Program-made: the position numbers and the translations under genes
The notes under the pieces: generated by a model
What the model was told of the DNA's origin: nothing
Database searches by the model: none
Seen by the model: the letters and a program-made list of their open reading frames with translations, nothing else
Assembly (NCBI RefSeq): GCF_033878955.1
Contig: NZ_CP138858.1
Location: 806,001-870,000, forward strand
Source: Coraliomargarita algicola
GTDB taxonomy: Bacteria > Verrucomicrobiota > Verrucomicrobiia > Opitutales > Coraliomargaritaceae
DNA length: 64,000 nt
Direction of reading: 5' to 3'
Shown here: piece after piece, positions 28,406 through 38,000 of the stretch
How positions within the stretch are numbered: the first letter of the stretch is position 1
Layout: the number at the start of each line of letters is the position of its first letter

Positions 28406-29548
28406 GTGAAAATGAAAACTCAAAATCCAACAGCAATGGAAGCGCCCCAGTCCGAGTCACTCAATCCTGCATTGGATATTTCACTCACCCCAAAACGCTC
28501 TGTTCCCGAACAGCTAGCGGAACGGCTTCGTGAAAAAATACTCAGCGGCGAGATGCCAGCGGGCTTACGCTTGCCGACGACACAGCAACTGGCAAAACAA
28601 TGGGGCACCTACGTCCCAGCAGTCCACGCCGCACTGTCTCAATTAGCAAAAGAAGGATTACTGGATCGCAGGCACCGCAAAGGGACATTCGTCAAAGAGT
28701 CCGAAAGCAAGCTATCTCGCATTGGAATTATGGCGTCCAATCAACTTTGGCATGATCAAGGAGAACTGCTCTTCAGCCGAGAACTCTTTTTAACCTTAGA
28801 GAAATACTTAATCAGTAAGAATATTCGAGCAACAGTTTGGTTTGAAAACAGGAAAGGCAAAAAATCGGGCACACCGCCGCCAGCCCTTAAAAAGGCGATC
28901 CAGAAAAATGAAGTGCAGGCAATCATCACTCTAAATGCGGGACAATACAATGCGGGGTGGCTAAACGAACTTCCCTTACCTGTCGCAGGAATCAACGCAC
29001 AGCTCAAACATCACGTTTCATTTAGCGAAACCAGTTTTTACGAAAAGGCGCTCACTGCACTCAAAAAGGAAGGTTGCCAGACTGCAGCCTGCATATGCGC
29101 AATTCCACCCGAAAGCCCTGATCTAGAAAAGCACAGACAAGCATTTCAACTCGCGCTCGAAAAGCATCAAATCACAACTCGTCCCGAGTGGAACAGCAAT
29201 ACATATGAACATCCAAAGCATCATGATGAATATGGCTTTGAAAAATTCACACAATTATGGGGCAATCAGGAAAAGCCTGACGGCTTGATCGTTTACCCGG
29301 ATACAACAGCCAAGGGAGTCATGCTCGGGTTGTCGACGCATGGGGTAGAAATCCCAAACGAACTATCTGTAGCTTTTCACAAAAACGCGGAAATACCATT
29401 CCTCTGCCCTTTTCCAATTAATATGGTCGAAAACTCATGCCTCGACTGCGTCGAAGCGCTAGTGAACCAACTGATACAAATTCATAATGGAGAAAGCCCC
29501 AACAATACAGAGCTAGAATACAAAGTCTCCCCCCAGTATACATATTAA
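28406..29548 (+). CDS. GntR/LacI-hybrid transcription regulator
   Basis: 380 residues. GTG at 28406 is preferred over ATG at 28412, because GAGG lies eight bases before the GTG. After a 25-residue leader comes a GntR winged helix at about 30-98 (VPEQLAERLREKILSGEMPA, LPTTQQLAKQWGTYVPAVH, RRHRKGTFVKE). The sensor domain is of the LacI type (SRIGIMAS, PDGLIVYPDTTAKGVMLGL). It shares with the 53678 regulator the LAKEGLLDRRHRKGTFVKE / LVEDRLLIRRHGKGTFVAE stretch and a C-terminal AFHKNAEIPFLCPFP / AFHRNAMHDYLCPFP stretch, so these two are close paralogues. It lies 59 bp after the GH35-like gene and before a PEP-CTERM gene. Confidence 0.85.
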   Translation: MKMKTQNPTAMEAPQSESLNPALDISLTPKRSVPEQLAERLREKILSGEMPAGLRLPTTQQLAKQWGTYVPAVHAALSQLAKEGLLDRRHRKGTFVKESESKLSRIGIMASNQLWHDQGELLFSRELFLTLEKYLISKNIRATVWFENRKGKKSGTPPPALKKAIQKNEVQAIITLNAGQYNAGWLNELPLPVAGINAQLKHHVSFSETSFYEKALTALKKEGCQTAACICAIPPESPDLEKHRQAFQLALEKHQITTRPEWNSNTYEHPKHHDEYGFEKFTQLWGNQEKPDGLIVYPDTTAKGVMLGLSTHGVEIPNELSVAFHKNAEIPFLCPFPINMVENSCLDCVEALVNQLIQIHNGESPNNTELEYKVSPQYTY

Positions 29549-29569
29549 AAATTCTCAAATGCTTCTAAT

Positions 29570-29586
29570 CTATTAACACATAATAG
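29570..29586. promoter_or_regulatory. Inverted repeat upstream of the 29630 PEP-CTERM gene
   Basis: CTATTA-ACACA-TAATAG, a perfect 6-bp inverted repeat 43 bp before the start of the PEP-CTERM gene and just after the regulator gene. It may be an operator or part of a promoter. Confidence 0.35.
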
Positions 29587-29629
29587 GTTAACCACAAAAC
29601 CGAAACCCAAGAAATAGGAACATAATCCC

Positions 29630-30466
29630 ATGACAAAAAATACAACTAAATCCCCCTATATAAAATACTCAACTCTGCTTGCGTTCGCGATTGCGGCATG
29701 CTCTCAAGCTCATGCCGATACACTATTTAGCGATGGCAACTTCAGCAGCTTCCCAACAGGTTGGACCACATCCACACCGACAGATACCTCAATCACAGTG
29801 GTCGCCGAAGCTCCCGCCACTGGCAGCAACACCAACAGTCTGCATTTTGCTGATGACTCCACCTCAGGCAGAGCGACCGCTTCAGTCGACATCGACGGCG
29901 GCATTACATTAACAAGTGCGATGACTCTGGAATTCGATATTAACATGACAATGGTCATGCAAGACTCCACGCACACTGAATACAATCAACTGTTCATGCG
30001 TGTTTACGATAGCTCAGGCACAACAAATAGCGCACATGCTGCAACAGCTTTATTGTTTTCCCGTGCTAATGGTGCAGGTAGTGCAACATCCAGATTTGGT
30101 TTTGCGAATGGCAGCGGGATTACAAGTGGCTACTTCGACCCTGAATCATGGTATCACCTGTCGATTGCCTTTTCAGAAATTGGTGGCGCCGGCACAGTGG
30201 CGACATTGACTGGAAAAGATGGAGCAAAAGTCTACAATACTTCAAACTCGGAGGTGGCGTCGTTGAAAATCACCCAAGCCTTCGGCGGAAGCGTCAGCGA
30301 CTTCAAATCCCTCTTTCTCGCTAGCGCGACCGACAATTCCTATTTCCTAGATGCTAATATCACCAACATGGCGACTAGCACAATTCCTGAACCGGCATCA
30401 GCCACACTGCTAACGAGCATGCTAGTCGGCATCTTCATGATCCATCGTCGCGCGAAGAGAGACTAA
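29630..30466 (+). CDS. PEP-CTERM protein
   Basis: 278 residues with an N-terminal signal peptide (LLAFAIAACSQAHAD). A beta-rich region of about 200 residues has a laminin/concanavalin-like look (LFSDGNFSSFPTGW, LEFDINMTMVMQ, WYHLSIAFSEIGG). The C terminus is a PEP-CTERM tail: IPEPASATLL, a hydrophobic helix and an RRAKRD end. The protein is probably exported and sorted by an exosortase encoded elsewhere. It follows a regulator, as the PEP-CTERM gene at 53659 also does. A strong hairpin follows the gene. No catalytic motif is visible; glycan binding is a guess. Confidence 0.8.
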   Translation: MTKNTTKSPYIKYSTLLAFAIAACSQAHADTLFSDGNFSSFPTGWTTSTPTDTSITVVAEAPATGSNTNSLHFADDSTSGRATASVDIDGGITLTSAMTLEFDINMTMVMQDSTHTEYNQLFMRVYDSSGTTNSAHAATALLFSRANGAGSATSRFGFANGSGITSGYFDPESWYHLSIAFSEIGGAGTVATLTGKDGAKVYNTSNSEVASLKITQAFGGSVSDFKSLFLASATDNSYFLDANITNMATSTIPEPASATLLTSMLVGIFMIHRRAKRD

Positions 30467-30512
30467 ACGTTTCCATTTTATCCGAAGCGCTGCGCTTCCC
30501 CCAAGTGCCTCC

Positions 30513-30548
30513 GCTTTTCGACGTCCGCCAGAGTGCACGTCGAAAAGC
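30513..30548 (+). terminator. Strong hairpin after the PEP-CTERM gene
   Basis: GCTTTTCGACGT and ACGTCGAAAAGC form a perfect 12-bp stem with a 12-nt loop, 46 bp after the PEP-CTERM stop. No U-tract follows, so it may be a Rho-assisted terminator or an mRNA stabiliser. A smaller GAAGCGC/GCGCTTC palindrome lies just before it. Confidence 0.5.
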
Positions 30549-30672
30549 TCAAGGATCTGCAAACCGTATCAGATTCACTCATTAAGTGTGCCCAAGCATC
30601 TATGACTCAAGCATTAGATCACGCACATGCCAACTAACTGGAAATAATAAACTTACCTACAAAACCGAGCCC

Positions 30673-32274
30673 ATGTATATTCGCTACCACAGCCTAAAAA
30701 TGACACCGACACTGATCATTTCTATTCTACTAACTGGCCTGATCACTTTCATAACATGCGGATGCCAATGCAATACGGATACAAGCGATGAACCTCAACG
30801 AGCAAAATGGCATGGAGAATCACTCGGCTATCCTGATTATCGGTTTCCCGTAAATACCTTTTTCAAAAAAGATACGCGCTTTCAGCCTGGAAGAAAAGTT
30901 TATGCTTGGTACATGCCAACGACCTCCGTGCTCCCCTCATGGGATGATGCCAGCGTTGAGATACGCGAGAATAACTTTATGTGTGAAATCCAAATGGCGC
31001 AATCAATGGGAATTGATGGCTTTAGCTTGGACATCATGCGAGCCAATGAGAACTACCATCGCTCGATTGAAGCGATGTTTCGTGCCGCCGAACGACTCAA
31101 TACTGGCTTTAAACTCTTCTTCGAATTCGATTATGGAAAGCCGACTATGGAGGAACGTGCCACCGACATGCAGATGCTCATCCGAAAATACTCACAGCAC
31201 CAAGCCTATGAGACAGTCGATGGCCGCCCCTTGGTTGCTGCCTATGCCCCTGATGGATGGCTTACCAAAGATGGCCAAGCGGATTATGCCGCAAGTAGTC
31301 AATGGTGGCAGGATAATGTCACATCTCCATTGCACAACAGCGGCATTGATATTTACTTCGTGCCAACCACATTCCGTCAAATTTGGAGCGGAGGAGTCGA
31401 TGAAGAGACTAGCCGTGCGGAATTAATGGAATGGGGAGATACCATCGATGGACTATCGTTGTGGCAAATTCAACTATCTCCGATTGGAGGAGGCATACAG
31501 AATCTAGAGCAACTAGGGCAAGCAGTCCAAGCCGCTGATAAATCATGGATGAGTACCGTTTCCATGCAGTATTGGGTTGGAGCGGGCAAGAGCATTCCAA
31601 GTTGGTATTGGAGACCCGATGACCCCGAGACCGAGAAGACAAAGAACGGTCGCTATTACGAACACGCCGGCGGCAAAGGTCTCGACGCACAATGGAATTC
31701 AATTATAAACATCCAAAAGCCAGAATGGGTCATGATGCTAACATGGAACGATTATAATGAATCGTATTTCATGCCAGTCGACGACTTGCGTAAATATCGT
31801 AATGGCACAGGTCAGGCACCCTTTGGTTGGTACAAGTCCATGGCTGGATTGGGCGAACTGAATCGTTACTACATCCAATGGTACAAAACCGGATTACAGC
31901 CGGAAATAACGGAAGATACCCTCTTCTACTCTTATCGTACCAGTAGCCACAAATTAATCGCCGAGCGAGACCCACGCCCTCCCGTCGCCTTTGGCAATGG
32001 GCCAATCAGCGACGATATTTATATGACTACAATGCTAAAAACTCCCGCAGAAGTTCGGATCTATTCTGGAGAAGAAACAATGCAATATGAAGTGCCTGCA
32101 GGTGTTCACCACCTCGTGGTGCCCTTTCAGGCGGGACGGCAATTTTTTGCACTATGGCGGGATGGAGAGCAAATCGCCGCCGGTGAAGGGACTCCAGTAA
32201 ATACAACGATCCAGTATTATGATTATTGGCCGACCACGGGATTTATTCAGGCAGGACTTATAAACTCAAAATGA
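30673..32274 (+). CDS. GH71/GH99-like glycoside hydrolase, exported
   Basis: 533 residues from ATG at 30673; a hydrophobic segment follows (LIISILLTGLITFITC), with several cysteines that could make a non-canonical lipoprotein signal. The catalytic region starts VYAWYMPTT and has QSMGIDGFSLDIM, FKLFFEFDYG, RPLVAAYAPDGW and EWVMMLTWNDYNESYF. This is the pattern of GH71 (alpha-1,3-glucanase type) and GH99-like proteins that walk along endo-cleaved glycans. The acids are probably in the GFSLDIM and WNDYNES segments. The last 100 residues are beta-rich. Its stop overlaps the start of the pseudopilin gene (ATGA), so the two are translationally coupled. Confidence 0.7.
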   Translation: MYIRYHSLKMTPTLIISILLTGLITFITCGCQCNTDTSDEPQRAKWHGESLGYPDYRFPVNTFFKKDTRFQPGRKVYAWYMPTTSVLPSWDDASVEIRENNFMCEIQMAQSMGIDGFSLDIMRANENYHRSIEAMFRAAERLNTGFKLFFEFDYGKPTMEERATDMQMLIRKYSQHQAYETVDGRPLVAAYAPDGWLTKDGQADYAASSQWWQDNVTSPLHNSGIDIYFVPTTFRQIWSGGVDEETSRAELMEWGDTIDGLSLWQIQLSPIGGGIQNLEQLGQAVQAADKSWMSTVSMQYWVGAGKSIPSWYWRPDDPETEKTKNGRYYEHAGGKGLDAQWNSIINIQKPEWVMMLTWNDYNESYFMPVDDLRKYRNGTGQAPFGWYKSMAGLGELNRYYIQWYKTGLQPEITEDTLFYSYRTSSHKLIAERDPRPPVAFGNGPISDDIYMTTMLKTPAEVRIYSGEETMQYEVPAGVHHLVVPFQAGRQFFALWRDGEQIAAGEGTPVNTTIQYYDYWPTTGFIQAGLINSK

Positions 32275-33008
32275 ATTTAAAGCCTCCAGGAATACTTGAT
32301 AAAAACCCGGAGGCGGTGAACCGCCACCGAAGTCAGTCTTTCCACGGCAAGTCCTCGCTCGGCTTCACACTGATCGAGTTACTGGCAGTGATTGCCATAA
32401 TTGGCATTCTGTCGTCCATACTGATGGTGGTCCTCTCGAAAGCCAGAAGCTCAGCTGAAGGAGTCAAATGCGTCAGCAACCTAAGACAGCTAGGAATCAT
32501 CACAAGTCTCTACATGTCGGACCATCAGCAGATGTACCCCGAGGCAAACAATTGGGGCTATCAGCTACTTCCTTACCTGTCTCCTGGTGATCCTGGAACT
32601 CTTGAGTCTGGAATTGAGTATTATTCAACAGCCATACCGGAAGACAGCATCTTATTCTGCCCCAGCGTAGCCCCTGACACTCTTGATGGAAATACAATCA
32701 AATACAGGTATGGCAGTGGCATTATCGCCTACGGAATCAATGCAACTATAGTCGCATCCTACACAAATAGCCGAAAAACTCCAATGAGCCTAGAGGCATC
32801 CAACTCAAAGCTTAAGCCATCTAAATTGATGCTCTATGGCGAGGCCAACTTACTCAATCTCTTTTGGGGATCCGATGAGCGTTGTGCCACAGGAAGGCAC
32901 GGAGCTGGGATGAATGTAATATTCTGCGACTTCCACGTGGAGCGAATCACTGATTCAGTCAGTGATCCACGGTTTCAAAACCTCTATTTCGGCTACGACA
33001 GATTTTAG
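32271..33008 (+). CDS. Type II pseudopilin-like protein with H-X9-DG-like C terminus
   Basis: 245 residues from ATG at 32271, which overlaps the previous stop by 4 bases. After a 30-residue leader comes the prepilin cleavage motif LGFTLIELLAVIAIIGILSS, with E5 after the cut. The C terminus has RHGAGMNVIFCDFHVERI, which matches the H-X9-DG signature of Planctomycetes/Verrucomicrobia pseudopilins, with F instead of the usual G. Such proteins are processed by a prepilin peptidase and assembled by a secretion system. Coupling to a GH71-like enzyme suggests an adaptor role, but that is inference. Confidence 0.8.
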   Translation: MNLKPPGILDKNPEAVNRHRSQSFHGKSSLGFTLIELLAVIAIIGILSSILMVVLSKARSSAEGVKCVSNLRQLGIITSLYMSDHQQMYPEANNWGYQLLPYLSPGDPGTLESGIEYYSTAIPEDSILFCPSVAPDTLDGNTIKYRYGSGIIAYGINATIVASYTNSRKTPMSLEASNSKLKPSKLMLYGEANLLNLFWGSDERCATGRHGAGMNVIFCDFHVERITDSVSDPRFQNLYFGYDRF

Positions 33009-33062
33009 TCAATGCGCCCAAAAGTTTAATGCCAGGCATTAACGCACAACCCCCTCAAGAAT

Positions 33063-33739
33063 ATGAAACAAAAATATCGCTCGTTCTTTGCATTGCTCTG
33101 TCTGACGATCGGCAACTTACCAGCTGCTCCACAACTTAACATCAGCACGGTGCCAACTGTTGGCGCCATCGGAAACTCGATCTCTCGCAATCAATATTCA
33201 CCGATGAAATGGGGCGGACTGGTTGGTTTCAATCGACAATGGACTTCTTTCGGTGCCTTCGTCTTTTTCGCTTGTGGGGAAATCGCAATTCCCGACATCT
33301 ATTCGTTCGAAGGATTCTCAGGCAAGACCGCCAGTGAAATTGACAGCCTATTACAGTCAGAAAACGCCACTGAGCCCTGGGCGTGGGACAAACGATTTCG
33401 ATCGGAATAGCTGCCCGCAGACCAGACATCACAATTATAATCTCTTCCACCAACGATCTGCTATTGACATCACCAGCAGATATCAAATCGGGTCAAGCAC
33501 TTGAGAACGCACTAAAAGGCATCAGGCTCAATATGATCCAACTACTCCCACACCTAAACGAGTTGCTGGTTTACGACAATTCAAAGTCCGTCAAGAAAGA
33601 CGCTAGCCCCATTCCCGAATGCCTAATAAAAATCACCGAAGGTAAAATCGAAGGTGGCAACAGTAGTCTCCTACGTAAAGACTTCCCTGACTGGGCACAA
33701 CCCATTGCCATGGAAGCCATCAACACATTCGTCGGGTAA
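33063..33739 (+). pseudogene. Frameshifted SGNH-like relic fused to a zeta-toxin-like C terminus
   Basis: Reading from ATG at 33063 gives a signal-like N terminus, then GAIGNSIS (SGNH block I-like) and SGKTASEIDSLL, and stops at 33410. A second frame (33383-33739) continues with GIAARRPDITIIISSTND, the expected SGNH block III, so a frame change of minus one (or plus two) is needed near 33380. From about 33484 the same frame turns into SGQALENALKGIRLNMIQLL and LNELLVYDNS, which resembles the C terminus of zeta-toxin-like ATPases, not SGNH enzymes. The relic thus seems both frameshifted and chimeric. The stretch to 33821 holds nothing convincing. Confidence 0.5.
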
Positions 33740-33821
33740 CTACTCTCCCCCCAAAAAAAGGTTCATATCGAGCTCAGCGATGGCATCCGAATTGGACCTT
33801 CGTAGTTGACGAACGAATCAA

Positions 33822-34862
33822 CTAAAGCGAAGCCATCACACCACTGCTTTCTCGCCAGGCGATATCATATCCGACCTCAATCTTACCCATTTTGCTCAAA
33901 TTGGAGCCTAGCATTGCCTCCACGACACGGCGCCCAGCCTCTTCGCCTCGTAAATTCACCGTGCTGAGACTAGGCTCCATCAGCTCACCAAAGTCGCGCC
34001 CACCAAAACCAACCACACTTAAATCTTGCGGCAGATGCAGCCCTAGATTTTTAGCAGCTCGGATAGCCTGAATTGCCAATACGTTGTCAAAACCAATGAT
34101 CGCTGTAGGGCGATTGCCTGACCGAAGGATGTCTTGGCTGATCTCGTAAGCCAGCCCTGCATCGTAATTGGTGCAATAATCCGGACAGCTTTTGAAATCG
34201 ATTCCTGCTTTCAATAATGCTCCCCCGATGCCACGTTTCTTATAACGATCCGAGTGCTCAAAGTGCCCACTAAGTAGAGCGATTCGCCGATGTCCCAATT
34301 GAAGGAGTCCATCGGCCAAAGCATAAGCAGCCTCCTCAATGTGATCCACCACGCTCGGGCCAGTTAGATCCGATTCCATCGCCATACAATAAGGCACAGC
34401 TCGTTGCCGCAACACAAGCAAGTCGCTGTCCACCAATAAGCGCGGCAGCACCATGACGCCTGCGATCGAGTTACAAAATTCGGCCGACCATTCCCCGGGT
34501 GTCTGACTACTGATAATCACATTCGCCCCCGCGGCAGCGGCGGCCACCTGCATGCCTCGCAATAGCTCTGCATTGTGAAAATGACTCACCTTCCACGGTT
34601 CGCGAATCAAAAAGACAACAGGCTTGGGGCGCGACTCAGCACGCGTTCGCACAAAAGTGCCCTTGCCCTTAATACGATAAATCAAATCTCGATTTTCAAG
34701 CTCTGCCAAAGCTTGTCGAATCGTGCCACGACTGACACCTAAGCGTTGCTGTAAGGCAGCTTCACTAGGCAGAACTTCTCCAGCGACGTACTTCGCTTTC
34801 TTCATTTCAAGGCTCAGTGCCTCGATCACTTTCAACCTCTGAGCAGGTGGTTTTGGTTCCAT
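33822..34862 (-). CDS. AraR-like GntR/LacI-hybrid transcription regulator
   Basis: 346 residues. This is the most canonical regulator in the window. A GntR winged helix lies at about 10-75 (GEVLPSEAALQQRLGVSRGT, IRQALAELENRDLIYRIKGK, GTFV). A full LacI-type sensor follows (KPVVFLIREP, GVMVLPRLLVDSDL, GHRRIALLSGH, PTAIIGFDNVLAIQAIRAA, DLSVVGFGGRD). It is divergent from the DUF5107-TPR gene. Two sites resembling CTTGTATATACAAG lie in the 181-bp interval, one just upstream of its own start, consistent with autoregulation and control of the 35044-39248 genes. Confidence 0.88.
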   Translation of the reverse strand: MEPKPPAQRLKVIEALSLEMKKAKYVAGEVLPSEAALQQRLGVSRGTIRQALAELENRDLIYRIKGKGTFVRTRAESRPKPVVFLIREPWKVSHFHNAELLRGMQVAAAAAGANVIISSQTPGEWSAEFCNSIAGVMVLPRLLVDSDLLVLRQRAVPYCMAMESDLTGPSVVDHIEEAAYALADGLLQLGHRRIALLSGHFEHSDRYKKRGIGGALLKAGIDFKSCPDYCTNYDAGLAYEISQDILRSGNRPTAIIGFDNVLAIQAIRAAKNLGLHLPQDLSVVGFGGRDFGELMEPSLSTVNLRGEEAGRRVVEAMLGSNLSKMGKIEVGYDIAWRESSGVMASL

Positions 34863-34872
34863 AATGTCATAA

Positions 34873-34886
34873 ACTGTATATACAAG
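34873..34886. promoter_or_regulatory. AraR-like operator candidate 1
   Basis: ACTGTATATACAAG, containing the perfect palindrome TGTATATACA, 11 bp upstream of the regulator start. Bacillus AraR, of the same architecture, binds sites around TTGTACGTACAA, which this resembles. Confidence 0.5.
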
Positions 34887-34963
34887 ATATTCATCTGTAA
34901 ACTTCTTTATTATTGCGATAAAAAGTGAACTATCAAAGATTCAGTAAAGCACGCGCACCTTTT

Positions 34964-34977
34964 CCTATATATACAAG
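34964..34977. promoter_or_regulatory. AraR-like operator candidate 2
   Basis: CCTATATATACAAG, sharing TATATACAAG with candidate 1, 66 bp before the ATG of the DUF5107-TPR gene. Two sites 91 bp apart would allow looping. Confidence 0.5.
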
Positions 34978-35043
34978 TGGATAATGATGGCTCAAAACTA
35001 GGTGCCCCAGCTAAGCCTCCCCACACATCAAATCTCCCAAAAA

Positions 35044-38000
35044 ATGAACTCTGTAAAAGTCAGCGTCGATTCGGTATCACTGCCCACTTATCCCGAAGCC
35101 TCCGCCGAGAAGCTACCCATGTTTGCCGAAAACCGTGTGCATCAACGCACCAGCGGTAAGCCCTACCCCAACCGTGTGGTGCTAAAAACACGCCGTGCCG
35201 CATGCTGCGAGCAAGCATATCAAATGATTCGCCTGGAAAACGAATTCCTAGCCATCGAGATCCTGCCTGAGCTGGGAGGGCGCATTTATTCCGCCAAGGA
35301 TAAGACCACTGGCTATGACTTCTTTTACAAACAGAGTGTCATCAAACCTGCGCTCATCGGCGCGCTCGGCTCTTGGGTCTCTGGCGGCTTGGAGTTCAAT
35401 TGGCCCTACCACCATCGCCCTTCCACTTTTATGCCGGTCGACTATGAAATCGAGAATGAGTCCGACGGCGCGATCACGGTCTGGCTCTCGGAACATGATC
35501 CGATCGAGCGCATGAAAGGCATGGTCGGCATCCGCCTACGCCCCGGACATGCGATCTTCGAGACTAGGATGCAGCTCACCAATCGCACCGCAGTTCCGCG
35601 CTCATTCCTATGGTGGGAAAACGCCGCCGTGCCAGTCAACAAAGACTACCAAATCTTCTTCCCGACTGATGTTTCGTATGTAAATTTCCACTACCATCGT
35701 TCCGTCACTACCTGGCCCAAGGCATCGGGTGTTTATAATGGCATTCGACTCGGGGAAGACATCGACATCCGCCAGCATGCGAATACCAAGAGCCCCACCT
35801 CCTACTTCTCAGCGGCTTCGAAATACGACTTCTTTGGTGGCTACGATCATGGTAAAGAATGCGGCGTTGTCCACGTAGCCGACCACCACGTCTCCCCGGG
35901 GAAGAAGCTCTTCACCTGGGCTTACAACCAACTGTCTAAAACTTGGGAACGCGCGCTAACCGACACCGACGGCGAATACGCCGAACTAATGGCAGGTAGC
36001 TACACCGACAATCAACCAGATTTTGCTTGGCTGGAACCTTATGAAACTAAGAAGTTCTCACAATTCTGGTATCCGATCCACAAAATAGGTGCCCCAATTT
36101 ATGCCAATACGCGCTGTGCGCTCAATTTAGATAGTGAGCGAGCCACCCTTTCAATCCTGACGACTGCGAGCTATCCCGCAGCAAAAGTCCGAGTCAGCTC
36201 TGAAGGTAAGCCGCGACTCGATACAGTTTGCGAGCTCTCACCTGCTGCGGCGATTACACTGCCAATCCAGGGACAACTCAATGGAAATGCCCTCCGCATT
36301 GAAGTTTTCGCACAAGACGGAAAAAGCATCGCCCGCTACCAGAGTGTCGCAAAAGTCGCCGAAGAAATCCCAGCACCATGGACTGACATCCCAGGCCCAT
36401 CACATTTCCATGGAGCTCAAGAACTGCACCTCGCAGGCTGTCACGTCGACCAATATCGTAGCCCCAAGGATTTACCGCACGTTTATTGGGAGGCAGCCTT
36501 GCAACGGGATCCTGACTATGCGCCCGCGTTGATTGACCTTGGAACGCTTCACTACAAGCAAGGTCAATACGCCCAAGCGCGCGAGCGTCTGGAGCAGGCA
36601 AAGGCTGTGCTCACGCGGCACAATGGCAATCCACGTAGTGGTGAAGTATTCTACATGTTAGGCTTGGTGCTCAAAGCACAAGGTGAAATCGATGCCGCCT
36701 ACGATGCGTTCTATAAAGCGAGCTGGAATGAAGCCATGCGCTCAAAGGCGATGACTCAGATCGCCTGCATCGATGGTATACGCAGTGAATACACAAGCAT
36801 GCTAGAACATGCCGAAGCCGCACTGGAACATGCAGCGGACAATCCGCTGGCCACTTCGCTAACGATCTTGGCCGAGCTCAAGCTAGGCAACAAGACGAGC
36901 GCACTTCACCGCATCGTAAGCGCCCGAAGTAGAGACCCCTTACAGCTCATGCTAGGCTACCTCGATCACTTAGCAAACGACTTAAGCCTTGCTGAATTTA
37001 TAGAGGGTCTAAAGACAGCCCACTCTCAAAACGCACTCGATCTAGCCTTCGAGTTAATCGGAGCCGGCTTCCAAGCAGAAGCCACAGAATTACTAGCCAG
37101 CCTAAACAAGCCTGCAGATCCGATGGTGCACTACACGCTCGCCAGCTTATATCTCGAAGCCGGCGACAGCAGCGAGACACAAGCAGCCATCGCCCGAGGA
37201 GAAGCCATTAATGTGCCTCACACCTACCCCGCGCGACTGGAAGAAATGGCAGTATTACGGACCATCATCGCGCATTCCCCGGAGCACACAGCCAAAGCGC
37301 AATATTATTTAGCCTGTCTGCTGTATGATAAATCACAATACATTGAGGCGGCCAAACTCTGGCAACAATCCTTGGCACTCGATGCCAGCTTTGCCCCCAA
37401 TTACCGTAATTTGGCCATCGCCTACTACAGCCATCTCGACCGCAAGAGCGAAGTGCTCCACTTGCTCCACGCCGCACTCAAGCTCAGCCCCACAGACGAG
37501 CAATTAATCTACGAGACTTGCTATGTGATGAGCAAGCTGGCGACAGCACCGGAAGAACGGCTTGCCCTGCTCAAAGCACACTGTGATCCAACCACGACCG
37601 AACGTGACGACATCATATTGGAATGGGCGCGCGCACTGACTCAATCAAACCAGCCCGCGGCCGCCCTCGAATTACTCAATAACTACCATTTCACCCCCTG
37701 CGAAGGCGGCGAACACGCGGTAGTAGAGCAATATATGTTTGCTCACCACCTACATGGCCGTAAGGCCTTTGCTCAGGGCAATTACGCAGAAGCACTGCAA
37801 CATTTCCGCGATGCACAACAGCTCCCACAAAGCTTAGAAGCCGGCCTCTGGAGCGAAACATGGCTGGTGCCGCATCAACTTTTTGAGGCCAACTGTCTGG
37901 ATGCACTCAAGCGACACGATGAAGCGCGGCCGCTCTACCAGCACATTTTGCAACTGGAGATTGATTACTTCTCTAATATGCATCTACCCGAACTCCCCGT

